Shown piece by piece: positions 1 through 8,528 of a stretch of 40,538 nucleotides of DNA. The translations under genes were made by a program, and so were the position numbers. Under the pieces are notes generated by a model. It ran no database searches and was not told the origin of the DNA. It saw only the letters and a list, made by a program, of their open reading frames with translations. The first letter of the stretch is position 1. Every line of letters starts with the position of its first letter. This stretch comes from PALSA-1196 sp036833805 (lineage in GTDB: Bacteria; Pseudomonadota; Gammaproteobacteria; Steroidobacterales; Steroidobacteraceae). The stretch covers positions 1 to 40,538 of the forward strand of contig DAITPA010000012.1 in assembly GCA_036833805.1 (NCBI GenBank). The letters are read 5' to 3'.

Positions 1-430
1 TCGGTACACCCACACAAATAATCGGATAGCCCAAGGTTGCTCCGATCTGCGACACTTTGAGCGCGGTGTCCATCGAATCATTGCCACCGTTGTAAAAGAA
101 ATAGCCGATGTCGTGTGCGCGAAAAACCTCGATCAGCCGCTCGTACTCGGCGCGGTTCTGATCGAGCCCTTTCAACTTGAAGCGCGCCGATCCAAAGGCG
201 CCGGCGGGGGTGTGCTTCAGTGCGCGTATGGTTGCGGCGCTCTCGCGACTCACATCGATGAGATTTTCGGTGAGCGCACCGACGATGCCGTCGCGTCCGG
301 CGTATAGCTTGCCGATGTGCTTCCCGTGTCGCTTGGCGGTCTCGATGACCCCGCATGCGGAGGCGTTAATGACGGCCGAGACACCGCCCGACTGCGCGTA
401 CAAGGCATTCTTTTTGGCAGGTTTTTTCAT
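1..430 (-). CDS. pfp: PPi-dependent 6-phosphofructokinase, N-terminal part (runs off window)
   Basis: Only the first 143 residues lie in the window; the rest is cut by position 1. The start is the ATG read leftward at 428-430 and the protein opens MKKPAKKNALYAQSGG. It phosphorylates fructose 6-phosphate in glycolysis, probably reversibly and with pyrophosphate. The phosphoryl-donor loop is seen as GGVSAVINAS (residues 15-24), and the metal/phosphate motif reads GGNDS (115-119) where ATP enzymes have GGDGS. The Asp in this motif is the known marker of PPi-using members. It is divergent from adk, with 123 bp between the start codons. The family is secure; donor specificity is inferred from the motif. 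Confidence 0.88.
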   Translation of the reverse strand, partial: MKKPAKKNALYAQSGGVSAVINASACGVIETAKRHGKHIGKLYAGRDGIVGALTENLIDVSRESAATIRALKHTPAGAFGSARFKLKGLDQNRAEYERLIEVFRAHDIGYFFYNGGNDSMDTALKVSQIGATLGYPIICVGVP

Positions 431-553
431 AGTGCGAAGGATAGCGCAGCGCACGCGAGCGCGTCACAGGTGCGCGCGGCTCGTTTGACCTCGCCGGAGG
501 GCGCCGGTAACGTGGCGGCCCCTTCGGCCCCACATGGGCGGGTTTCGTCGATT

Positions 554-1309
554 ATGCGAATTGTTCTCTTGGGTGCACCGGGCTCTGGCAAGGGCACCCA
601 GGCTCAGCGTCTGGCGCGCGCGCGCGCCATGCCACAGATCTCGACCGGCGACCTGTTGCGTGCCGCCGTGACGGCAGGTTCCGCGCTCGGCACGCAAGCC
701 AAGGCCGCCATGGACGCGGGCCGCCTGGTGGCCGATAAAATCGTGCTCGGGATCATCGCCGAAAGGCTCGCCGCGGCCGACGTGGGTGCGGGGTTCGTCC
801 TCGATGGCTTTCCGCGCAACATCGAGCAGGCCACCGCCTTGAACGCGATGCTCGGCAAACTCGGCCAGCCACTCGACGCCGTAGTGCTGATGGAGGTTGA
901 TCGCGGCGAACTCGTACGCCGCATTGCCGGCCGCTGGACCTGCCGGGACTGCGGGCGCGTATTCAATCTCGCGACGCCCGCGGCAGGCGGCGGCGCACCC
1001 GCAGAAACTTGTCCGAGCCACGACGGGCCGCATCGGCTCTTCCAGCGTCCAGACGACAACGAACAGACGGTTGCCGAACGGCTGAAAGTGTACGAAGAGA
1101 AGACGCAGCCGTTGGTGGAGTTCTACCGCGGGCAGGGCTTACTGCGGGCCATCAAGGCCGAGGGCACTGTTCACGAGGTCGCCGCGCGACTGGACGCGGT
1201 TTTAGGGATCGCCAAACGAGCGCCGCTCGCCCGTCGGCATCGACCGAGCGCGGGCGCCTCGAGCGCGCCCCGAGCGCGCAAGCGCAGCACGCCTAAGCGT
1301 TCTCGCTGA
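554..1309 (+). CDS. adk: Adenylate kinase with zinc-type LID and basic C-terminal tail
   Basis: Interconverts ATP+AMP and 2 ADP in the cytoplasm. The start at 554 gives MRIVLLGAPGSGKGTQ, with the P-loop GAPGSGKGT at residues 7-15; the frame is open further upstream but shows no homology there. ISTGDLLR (29-36) is the AMP-binding segment and DGFPRN (84-89) is conserved. The LID (about 129-165) carries Cys130, Cys133 and Cys153, then His156, a Cys3-His zinc-site arrangement as in the structural-zinc subclass. The family core ends near residue 219. About 30 further Arg/Lys/Ser/Pro/Ala-rich residues follow, ending TPKRSR, which is unusual. Length is 251 residues against about 215 typical. Confidence 0.96.
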   Translation: MRIVLLGAPGSGKGTQAQRLARARAMPQISTGDLLRAAVTAGSALGTQAKAAMDAGRLVADKIVLGIIAERLAAADVGAGFVLDGFPRNIEQATALNAMLGKLGQPLDAVVLMEVDRGELVRRIAGRWTCRDCGRVFNLATPAAGGGAPAETCPSHDGPHRLFQRPDDNEQTVAERLKVYEEKTQPLVEFYRGQGLLRAIKAEGTVHEVAARLDAVLGIAKRAPLARRHRPSAGASSAPRARKRSTPKRSR

Positions 1310-1320
1310 CGCGCCGCACG

Positions 1321-2142
1321 TCAGCCGCGCACCAATGCGCCGTTCGATTCGCTGGGAGGCACGCCCGAAAGCTCCTCAAGCGACGCCAAGCGCGGCAGCA
1401 TCACGGTGAATGTCGTGCCGTGGCCGACCCCTGCACTTTCCACGGCAATGCTGCCGCCATGCAGCTCAACCAGCTGCTTGACTATCGCAAGGCCGAGCCC
1501 AAGCCCTCGGTTTGATGTGCCCTGCGGCAGCGGCGCTTGGCGGAAGCGCTCAAAAATGAACGGCAGAGCCTCCTGCGGGATCCCATCGCCCGTGTCGCTC
1601 ACGGCGATCCGACAGCTCGCGCCCGTGCATGCCAGGTTCACGGAAACGCGCCCGCGGCGCGGCGTGAATTTCACGGCATTGCTCAAGAGATTCCACATGA
1701 TCTGCTGCAGACGATGCGGATCGCCGAACACGATGCAGCTCGGCGCGCCGAGGTGCTTGTGCAATTCGATGCCGTGTGCGTGCGCGGTCGACTTTAAGTT
1801 CTCGAGGGTGGCTTCGATCACCTCGCACGCATCCGTCTCTTCCGGATCGATGCGCGTCTTGCCGCTCACCATGCTGGAGACATCGAGCACGTCGCTTACG
1901 ATCTGCGACAGCACCCGCACGTTGCGTACGATGGTCTGTGCCCCGCCGTGCGCTTCCTCCGGGGACAGGCGCCCAAGTTCCATGAGGCGCGCCCAGCCGA
2001 GAATGGCATTTAAGGGATTGCGCAGCTCGTGGCCGAGGGTTGCCAGGAACTCATCCTTCAAATGACTCGCGCGCTCGGCTTCGATGCGCGCGGCGCGCTC
2101 ATTTGCGAGCAGATCGTCCGGTTCGCGTTTATTGTCATTCAC
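1321..2142 (-). CDS. Soluble sensor-less histidine kinase
   Basis: Two-component sensor kinase core of 273 residues. A short N-terminal helix leads into a HisKA dimerisation domain with phospho-acceptor His38 (in LGHELRNP). A HATPase_c domain follows with an N-box (NLLSNAVKF), G1 box (DTGDGI), F box (FERF) and G2 box (GLGLGLAIV). There is no membrane segment and no PAS, GAF or receiver domain, and no response regulator lies beside it. The start appears to be GTG at 2142 with a weak ribosome site. It lies 49 bp behind rnd on the same strand and may be co-transcribed with it. It is either an orphan kinase taking input from a partner or the remnant of a longer hybrid kinase. The signal is unknown. 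Confidence 0.85.
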   Translation of the reverse strand: MNDNKREPDDLLANERAARIEAERASHLKDEFLATLGHELRNPLNAILGWARLMELGRLSPEEAHGGAQTIVRNVRVLSQIVSDVLDVSSMVSGKTRIDPEETDACEVIEATLENLKSTAHAHGIELHKHLGAPSCIVFGDPHRLQQIMWNLLSNAVKFTPRRGRVSVNLACTGASCRIAVSDTGDGIPQEALPFIFERFRQAPLPQGTSNRGLGLGLAIVKQLVELHGGSIAVESAGVGHGTTFTVMLPRLASLEELSGVPPSESNGALVRG

Positions 2143-2191
2143 TGACGTCTACTTTAGCACTGAGTGCGAAGCTGCGCTCTTACGCATTTGA

Positions 2192-3298
2192 CTACCAACC
2201 CGCAATCAAACGCTCCCCTACGACATTGCGCCGCCAGCCCTGCAGGACCGGTGTATCGCGGCGCCCGTCTGCCAGTTGCTCAAGCTCCCGACGCGTCGTC
2301 AAAACTTCTGGGCTCATGGAAAGTTCTGTCGCGATCGATTGATTGAGGTCGGCGAGCCGCCTCACCAGCGCAGTTTTGGCAGGGTCCGGCCGCATGCGCG
2401 GCGCAAGCGCCGGCGGCGGATCGGGAATGCACGCCACACTTACGCACTCGAGAATGTCAGCGCCACAATGCTTGAGCACGCTTGCAGGCAGATCGGCGAT
2501 CGCCGCCAGATGCTCCGCTGTGCGCGGCACGCGCAGCACGATCTCGCGCAATACGCCTTCCTCGAGTATCCAGCCGCGCGGCCGATTGCGCGCAACCGCA
2601 CGCCTCTCGCGCCACGCCGCGAGCTCCTGTACGAGGCGCGTGCGCGCCGGGTCGATCCCATGCAAGCCCTTCACCCTGAGCCAGGCGCGCTCGGGTTCGA
2701 CCGTGAAATTGCCCGCTGCCCCGAGCGCCGCCAGCTCCTCCGCGAGCCACGCGCTTCTGCCGAGTTCCTCAATCTGCTTCTCGAGATGATCCTTGAGCGG
2801 CAACAGAAAGCGCACATCATCGAGCGCGTACTCGATCTGCTCAGCGGACAGCGGCCGGCTTGACCAGTCGGTGCGCGTATGGGCCTTCGAGAGGTCGCGC
2901 CCCAAAAGGCGGCGCACGAGGTCCGCATAGCCGACCTGAGCGGGCGCCCCCGTCAGCGCAGCTGCGATCTGGGTATCGAAAATCGGGCCGACGAGGCCCG
3001 CGACGGGATAGAGCACCTCAAGATCCTGTCGGCAGGCGTGCATCACTTTCACTGGACGCGCCGCGGTGAGCGGTTCTCCGAGGGCCGCGAGGTCCGTGAT
3101 GAGGAGCGGATCCACGCAGGCGGCGTGGTCGCGGGTGGCAATCTGGATCAGGCACAGCTCCGCCCGATAGGTGCGCTCGCGCAGAAACTCGGTGTCGACG
3201 GCGATAGCGTCCGCCGCGGCAAGCTGCGCGGCGAGTTTTGTGAGGCCTTCGGCGGTGGTGATGACGGGCTGCAACGCGTTCGAAGATGATCTGTACAA
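2192..3298 (-). CDS. rnd: Ribonuclease D
   Basis: 3'-5' exoribonuclease involved in trimming tRNA precursors. The DEDDy catalytic set is visible: Asp35 and Glu37 (DTEFLRE), Asp92 (CRQDLEVL), then Tyr157 and Asp161 (YALDDVRFL). A C-terminal HRDC-like helical region begins near residue 210. The length of 368 residues is normal. The likely start is TTG at 3298, preceded by GGGAAG five bases upstream; another TTG at 3274 would begin MQPVITT. It is divergent from the membrane-protein gene at 3347, with 48 bp between, and the histidine kinase follows downstream. Confidence 0.94.
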   Translation of the reverse strand: MYRSSSNALQPVITTAEGLTKLAAQLAAADAIAVDTEFLRERTYRAELCLIQIATRDHAACVDPLLITDLAALGEPLTAARPVKVMHACRQDLEVLYPVAGLVGPIFDTQIAAALTGAPAQVGYADLVRRLLGRDLSKAHTRTDWSSRPLSAEQIEYALDDVRFLLPLKDHLEKQIEELGRSAWLAEELAALGAAGNFTVEPERAWLRVKGLHGIDPARTRLVQELAAWRERRAVARNRPRGWILEEGVLREIVLRVPRTAEHLAAIADLPASVLKHCGADILECVSVACIPDPPPALAPRMRPDPAKTALVRRLADLNQSIATELSMSPEVLTTRRELEQLADGRRDTPVLQGWRRNVVGERLIAGW

Positions 3299-3346
3299 TC
3301 AGGCTTCCCTAAGCATAGCGGAAGATACCTCGCGGACCCGACCGAC

Positions 3347-3865
3347 ATGAAGGAGCTGGTCCGTCTATTTGTTCAAATTGCGCTCATGCGCAAGGGTCCG
3401 CAGGACCTGCCCGCGTCCGGCACGCTGCTGGCGGCGACCGCGGCCGGGTACTTCCTCGTCGACTGTCTCGTCAGCGCCGTATTGCCGCCGATCAAAGGTT
3501 GGTTCGGACAGCTCGTGGTCGACGTGCTGTTCACGTTCGCATGGTACGCGCTGCTGCTCGCGATTCTGCGCCGACCGGAGCGCTTCGTGCAGACGACCAC
3601 CGCGGTATTTGGGTTTGAAACCGTGCTGTCGCCCTTGCAGATCGCCTCCGTCTGGCTCATTCGGCAGTTCGCCGACGATAACCCGTGGCGCTTTCCGATC
3701 GTAATCGTTGGCCTTGCGATTATTGTGTGGATCATCGCCGCGAATGCGCGGGTGCTGAAGTCCGCGCTCGAATGGGCGCTGCCCGTCTGTGTGGCGCTCG
3801 TGATTCTGCAGATCCTCGGCGGGCAGGCGCTGCTCCTCTTCTTATTTCCCGGCAAGGCGAGCTGA
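3347..3865 (+). CDS. Small integral membrane protein of unknown function
   Basis: I do not recognise a characterised family. The 172 residues are very hydrophobic and contain about four membrane segments, roughly residues 24-46, 58-77, 108-125 and 140-165. A charged loop (RRPERF) lies between the second and third. It starts MKELVRLFVQIALMRKGPQD and is followed after only 12 bp by mpl on the same strand, so the two are probably co-transcribed. A Yip1-like or envelope-associated role is possible. Position beside mpl is the only contextual clue and does not fix a function. Confidence 0.8.
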   Translation: MKELVRLFVQIALMRKGPQDLPASGTLLAATAAGYFLVDCLVSAVLPPIKGWFGQLVVDVLFTFAWYALLLAILRRPERFVQTTTAVFGFETVLSPLQIASVWLIRQFADDNPWRFPIVIVGLAIIVWIIAANARVLKSALEWALPVCVALVILQILGGQALLLFLFPGKAS

Positions 3866-3877
3866 ACGCAAGCACTT

Positions 3878-5266
3878 ATGCACGTCCACATTCTCGGTAT
3901 TGCAGGCACCTTCATGGGCGGTGTGGCGGCGCTTGCGAAAGCCGCCGGCCATCGCGTCACAGGGTCCGACCGCGACGTCTATCCGCCGATGAGCACGCAG
4001 CTGGCGGCGCTTGGCATCGAGCTCACCCAGGGCTTTGAGGCCGCGCAGCTGACACCGCGGCCCGACGTCGTCGTAGTTGGCAACGTCATGACGCGCGGCA
4101 TGCCGGTCATCGAGGCGCTCCTCGAGAGCGACATCGCGCTTACGTCTGGGCCCGAGTGGCTCGCGCGCGAGGTATTGAAGGGTCGCTGGGTATTGGCGGT
4201 CGCCGGCACGCACGGCAAGACCACGACAGCCTCGCTCCTCGCCTGGATTCTGGAATACGCAGGCCTCGCACCGGGGTTTCTGATTGGCGGCGTGCCGGTG
4301 AATTTTGAGGCGAGCGCGCGCTTGGGCAGCGCACCCTTTTTCGTCATCGAAGCGGACGAATACGACACGGCTTTCTTCGACAAGCGTGCAAAGTTCGTGC
4401 ACTACCGGCCGCGTACGCTGGTCCTCAACAATCTTGAGTTCGACCACGCCGACATCTATGACAATGTTGAGGCGATCGAACGCCAGTTTCATCACCTCAT
4501 TCGTACCGTGCCCGGCAGTGGGCGCATCATCTGGAACGCAGCCGACGCGCGCTTGAAGCGCACGCTCGCCATGGGCGCGTGGACGGTCTGCGAAGGCTTT
4601 GCGAGCGGCGCTGCGCACGCGGACACGTTGTGGACGAGCCGCCCGGCGAAAGGAGTGATCGATGGCTCTTCATTCGAAGTGCTGGAGGGCGCCCGGGTGT
4701 TGGGGATGGTGCAGTGGCCGCTCATCGGCGCTCACAATGTCGACAATGCACTCGCGGCGCTTGCCGCCGCGCGCCACGCAGGCGTACCGATCGCGCGCGG
4801 CATGGAGGCGCTCGGGTTCTTCAAGGGCATTGCGCGCCGCATGCAGCTCCTCGGCGAGGTCGGCGGCATCGCGATCTATGACGACTTTGCCCATCATCCG
4901 ACCGCGATCCAAACGACCCTCGCGGGTCTGCGGGCGCGTGTCAAAGATGCGCGTATTGTCGCGGTGCTCGAGCCGCGTTCGCACACCATGCGCGTGGGCG
5001 TGCATCGGGATACCTTGGCGCCGGCGTTCGCCGCAGCAGATGAGGTATGGTTCTATGCACCGCCTGACTTGGGCTGGGACGTGAATGCGGTCAAGGCAAG
5101 CCTTGGCGAGCGCGGCCGCGTGCGCAACAACCTCGAGGCCTTAAGCGCCGATCTTGCCAACTCTCTGCGCACGGGAGACCAGGTACTCCTCATGAGCAAC
5201 GGCAGCTTCGGCGGCCTGCATGAGCGGCTCCTCGCGGCGCTCAGGGCGCGATTCGCGCGCCAATGA
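3878..5266 (+). CDS. mpl: UDP-N-acetylmuramate:L-Ala-gamma-D-Glu-meso-DAP ligase
   Basis: Murein recycling enzyme: attaches the recovered tripeptide L-Ala-D-Glu-meso-DAP to UDP-MurNAc in the cytoplasm, at the cost of ATP. The N-terminal Rossmann-type domain starts HILGIAGTFMGG (residues 4-15). The Mur-ligase ATP loop is AGTHGKTT (109-116), followed by EADEYDTAFFDKR and the domain-3 motif YDDFAHHPTAI. The length of 462 residues is typical of Mpl, and the Mpl-type N-terminus separates it from MurC. Its stop is one base from the ATG of the LON-domain gene (TGAAATG), which indicates translational coupling. Confidence 0.95.
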   Translation: MHVHILGIAGTFMGGVAALAKAAGHRVTGSDRDVYPPMSTQLAALGIELTQGFEAAQLTPRPDVVVVGNVMTRGMPVIEALLESDIALTSGPEWLAREVLKGRWVLAVAGTHGKTTTASLLAWILEYAGLAPGFLIGGVPVNFEASARLGSAPFFVIEADEYDTAFFDKRAKFVHYRPRTLVLNNLEFDHADIYDNVEAIERQFHHLIRTVPGSGRIIWNAADARLKRTLAMGAWTVCEGFASGAAHADTLWTSRPAKGVIDGSSFEVLEGARVLGMVQWPLIGAHNVDNALAALAAARHAGVPIARGMEALGFFKGIARRMQLLGEVGGIAIYDDFAHHPTAIQTTLAGLRARVKDARIVAVLEPRSHTMRVGVHRDTLAPAFAAADEVWFYAPPDLGWDVNAVKASLGERGRVRNNLEALSADLANSLRTGDQVLLMSNGSFGGLHERLLAALRARFARQ

Positions 5267-5267
5267 A

Positions 5268-5864
5268 ATGGCTGAGCCGGCCGCCACGGTCCATGAGATT
5301 GCGCTCTTCCCACTGCGTACGGTGTTATTCCCCGGCGGCCCTTTGCCGCTACGGATCTTTGAGCCGCGCTACACGGACATGGTGAGGAAGAGCCTGCGCG
5401 AGGAGGCCGCTTTCGGTGTCGTGCTGATAGACGGCGGCACGGAGACCGGCGCGCTGACCGCCACGGCGAGCGTCGGCACCAGCGCCCGCATCGCGGATTT
5501 CGATACGCTGCCCGGCGGGCTCCTGGGCATCACCTGTCTCGGCCTGCGCAAATTTAAACTCGGTAGCCGCCGCGTGCAGAGCGATGGGCTCAATCTAGGT
5601 GAGGTCGAGTGGCTCGACGTGGAAGAAGCGATCGAGCTACCCGCCGAGTACCAGCATTTGGGACGGCTGCTGCGCAAGGTACTGCCGGAGCTCGGCAACT
5701 TCTATGAGAACGTGACGAAGCACTTCGAGGATGCAGCATGGGTCGGGTATCGCCTCGCGGAGATTCTGCCTTTGAGCCTTTCGGACAAGCAGTACTGTCT
5801 GGAGCTCAATCAGCCGCTCGCGCGTCTCGCGCGTTTGAGCCCGCTCATTAAGCGGGTTGAATAG
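5268..5864 (+). CDS. LON peptidase substrate-binding-domain protein
   Basis: A stand-alone version of the N-terminal (substrate-recognition) domain of Lon protease, without ATPase or protease domains; 198 residues. The hallmark segment ALFPLRTVLFPGGPLPLRIF is followed by EPRYTDMV, then FGVVLIDGG and the mixed-strand core LPGGLLGITCLG. ATG at 5268 is chosen because homology begins at once (MAEPAATVHEIALF); the frame is open to 5220 but that part lies inside mpl. The family's exact role is not established, and adaptor-like substrate binding is a guess. The 3' end overlaps the convergent CPBP gene by 17 bp. Confidence 0.88.
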   Translation: MAEPAATVHEIALFPLRTVLFPGGPLPLRIFEPRYTDMVRKSLREEAAFGVVLIDGGTETGALTATASVGTSARIADFDTLPGGLLGITCLGLRKFKLGSRRVQSDGLNLGEVEWLDVEEAIELPAEYQHLGRLLRKVLPELGNFYENVTKHFEDAAWVGYRLAEILPLSLSDKQYCLELNQPLARLARLSPLIKRVE

Positions 5865-6738
5865 ACGCCGACCGTCGCAGGTAGAACTGATAAAGCGGCC
5901 ACCCGATCACGAGCGTCCAGGCGAGCACGAGCCAGCCGACGAAGCCGTCAAAGGCGCTCAGGAGAAAGCTCATGCGGCGGCTCGTATCGGGAATGGAAGT
6001 CGCGCGCACGAGGAGCATGACCCACACCCAGCCGGCGTGCAGTCCGATGCAGGCGGCGATGTTGCCGGTCGCTGCGCGGATAGCCGCGAGCAGCACTCCC
6101 ACGGCAAAGAGTGCGAGAAATGCATCACCTATCGAGAGCGGAGCGACGAACGCCTCGAGTGAGCCTCTCACCATGGCAAGCCCGCTTGTGGGGACGACGA
6201 GCTCTGCGGGAATGCGGTAGCGTGCAATGAAGTGCGTCGCCGCGTACAAAACCGCGGTCAAGAGGATCGCACGGCCGGTGCCTGATTCGCGCGCGACACC
6301 GCTGAATAGGGCGCCGCGCAGAAAGGTCTCTTCAATCAGCGCCACGGCGAGCGCGCTGCCCAGCGCCTGCAACGCGGCGGCCGCGAGCGCGGTCGTAGTA
6401 AGCTCCACATCCGGCTGCCAGCTGCGCAAACCAAGACCGAGCATCACAGCCACGACGAGGAGCATCAGTAGAACCCCGAGCACGAGCGCGAGGAGGAACT
6501 CTCTAATAAAGACTCGGCGCGCAACGCCGTAACCCAAACTTGCCCGGTCGGCAAGACCGAGTCGCCGCGCCACGCTCACGAAGCCGATGAGGAGCGCGAG
6601 CATGCCGATGCGGCCGGCGATGCGGTGAAAGGGGAAATTGAAATGCGGATGCAATAAGAGCCACGCGGGATACGCAAACAGCGCCATCGCCGCGAAACCC
6701 GCCAGGAGAAGTCCCAGAAACCAGAAGAAAGTGCGCAT
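5848..6738 (-). CDS. CPBP-family intramembrane metalloprotease
   Basis: Integral membrane protein of 296 residues with about eight hydrophobic segments. The CPBP (CAAX-protease/bacteriocin-processing, Abi) signature is present: motif 1 EETFLRG with Glu136-Glu137, motif 2 ATHF with His169, and motif 3 GLHAGW with His234. These residues form the intramembrane catalytic site in Rce1-like proteases. Bacterial substrates are mostly unknown, so no target is assigned. It starts with ATG at 6738 and is divergent from the asparagine-synthetase gene (53 bp between starts). Its 3' end runs 17 bp into the LON-domain gene. Confidence 0.87.
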   Translation of the reverse strand: MRTFFWFLGLLLAGFAAMALFAYPAWLLLHPHFNFPFHRIAGRIGMLALLIGFVSVARRLGLADRASLGYGVARRVFIREFLLALVLGVLLMLLVVAVMLGLGLRSWQPDVELTTTALAAAALQALGSALAVALIEETFLRGALFSGVARESGTGRAILLTAVLYAATHFIARYRIPAELVVPTSGLAMVRGSLEAFVAPLSIGDAFLALFAVGVLLAAIRAATGNIAACIGLHAGWVWVMLLVRATSIPDTSRRMSFLLSAFDGFVGWLVLAWTLVIGWPLYQFYLRRSASIQPA

Positions 6739-6791
6739 GGTTAAGCGGTAGCCCGGCAGAGAATATACCCGGGATCCGGTAGGCTGTGGGC

Positions 6792-8528
6792 ATGTGCGGT
6801 ATCGCCGGAATTATCGGTCGCGACGCCAGTGCCGAGGTGGCCGCGGCCATGGCTTCCCGGCTCGCGCACCGTGGGCCGGATGGGCACGGCACCTGGCTGG
6901 GCGCAGGCGTTGCGCTCGCGCACCGCAGGCTCTCCATTCTTGATCTGTCCGCCGCCGGTGCACAGCCGATGCAGTTTGGCTCGCACATCCTCACGTACAA
7001 CGGCGAGCTCTACAATTTCCATGCGCTGCGTGCGACGCTTGCGGGGCCCTTCCACTCGAACTGCGACACGGAAGTGCTCCTGCACCTTTTGGCGGAGGAC
7101 GGCAAGCATTGTTTGCCGCGGCTCGTCGGCATGTTCGCGTTCGCGGTCTGGGATAGCGAGCGCCGTCGTTTGTTCGCAGCGCGTGATCGGCTCGGCATCA
7201 AACCCCTCTACTATCGCCTGCTTCCCGACGGTATCGCTTTTGCGTCGGAGCTCAAAGCATTGCTCGTCTTAGGTGCACCGCCGATCGATAAGAGCGCGCT
7301 GCGCGACTTTCTCTTTCATGGCTACGTGCCCGCGCCGAAGACGATCTATCAGGGCATCGCGAAGCTTCCGGCGGGCCATTCCTTAAGCTGGCAGGACGGT
7401 GAGCTCAAGATTGAACGCTACTGGGACCCGTCGACCGAGATTCGAGTGCGCGACCGGGCGGCAAGTCTCGAAGAGCTCGACGCGCTGTTGCGCGTCGTCG
7501 TTCCCGAGCACACGCTTTCCGACGTGCCCGTCGGCGTGTTCTTAAGCGGCGGCATCGATTCGGCGCTTACCGCTTATTACTTGGGCCAGCCGCGTACCTT
7601 TACGCTCGGCTTCGATGCGGGTGCGCGCTCCGAGGCCGATGCCGCGCGCGCGGTTGCCGAACATCTGGGCACCCGCCATACCGCGATGACGACGACGAGC
7701 GCGGACCTTGATGCGGCGTTGAAGACCATGCCACTTGTCTTTGATGAGCCCTTCGGCGACAGCGCCGCGTGGTCGAACTATTTGATTGCCAGATGCGCGC
7801 GTCGCGAGGTGACGGTGGCCTTGAGCGGCGAGGGCGGAGATGAGATTTTCTGCGGCTATCCGCGTTATTGGTCGGCCATCGGCGTGCGCTCCACGAGCGT
7901 GAACCGCCTGCTTGCCCAATGGCTGCCGCCGCTGTCGCGCTTCGGGCAGTCCATGCAGCGCCATGCGCTTCGGGGGCTTCCCGGATTTGCCGCGGCATTG
8001 GGCGGGCTTACAGGCGTGCAAGTGGACGCCTTGCTGCATCCACAGTGGCTCGAGCGCGGCTATGACTACGATTGGTTCTACCGCAAGTTTTGGCGCGAAT
8101 CACTCGAGCCGCTCGTGCAGCTGCGCTTCCTCGATCTCAACACCAATCTTCCGGAGGGGCTGCTCGTGAAGGTCGATCGCACCAGCATGGCGCATTCGCT
8201 CGAAGTGCGACCGCCGCTGCTCGACCATCGGCTGGTCGAGTTCATGTTGGGTGTCGATCCGCAGTTGCTCGTCGATCAAAACGCGCACCGCGGCAAGCTT
8301 TTGGCGCGCGAGCTCATGGAGCCGCGCTTGCCGCCCGGCCACCTCGAGCGTCCGAAGAGCGGCTTTGGCCTGCCGGTGCACCGCTGGATCCGGCGTCACC
8401 CGCAGATCTTTAAGGATGCCGTCGCGCGCTTGATGGAGCGCGGCGTATTGCGGCGGCCTGTGTCGAGTGAATTTCGCCGAGCCTGGTATCTCCTGGTGCT
8501 CGATCGCTGGTTTACCGCGTTCGGCTAA
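6792..8528 (+). CDS. asnB: Asparagine synthase (glutamine-hydrolysing), AsnB type
   Basis: Class II glutamine amidotransferase fused to an ATP-pyrophosphatase synthetase domain, 578 residues. ATG at 6792 is required because the nucleophile Cys2 must follow Met (MCGIAGIIG); a GTG two codons earlier would bury it. RLAHRGPDG (23-31) and YNGELYNF (69-76) bind glutamine, and SGGIDS (252-257) is the ATP-binding PP-loop. Next to rfb and glycosyltransferase genes it may be one of the AsnB paralogues that amidate a sugar or other small molecule in polysaccharide clusters, not the housekeeping enzyme. Sequence alone does not decide this. Its stop overlaps the convergent rfbB stop. Confidence 0.92.
   Translation: MCGIAGIIGRDASAEVAAAMASRLAHRGPDGHGTWLGAGVALAHRRLSILDLSAAGAQPMQFGSHILTYNGELYNFHALRATLAGPFHSNCDTEVLLHLLAEDGKHCLPRLVGMFAFAVWDSERRRLFAARDRLGIKPLYYRLLPDGIAFASELKALLVLGAPPIDKSALRDFLFHGYVPAPKTIYQGIAKLPAGHSLSWQDGELKIERYWDPSTEIRVRDRAASLEELDALLRVVVPEHTLSDVPVGVFLSGGIDSALTAYYLGQPRTFTLGFDAGARSEADAARAVAEHLGTRHTAMTTTSADLDAALKTMPLVFDEPFGDSAAWSNYLIARCARREVTVALSGEGGDEIFCGYPRYWSAIGVRSTSVNRLLAQWLPPLSRFGQSMQRHALRGLPGFAAALGGLTGVQVDALLHPQWLERGYDYDWFYRKFWRESLEPLVQLRFLDLNTNLPEGLLVKVDRTSMAHSLEVRPPLLDHRLVEFMLGVDPQLLVDQNAHRGKLLARELMEPRLPPGHLERPKSGFGLPVHRWIRRHPQIFKDAVARLMERGVLRRPVSSEFRRAWYLLVLDRWFTAFG

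Noticed and set aside
612..629. Perfect 18-bp GC palindrome (TGGCGCGCGCGCGCGCCA)
   Set aside because: Lies inside adk and encodes LARARAMP; alternating GC runs are common in this window (also near 25861 and 26280), so this is probably codon bias and not a site.
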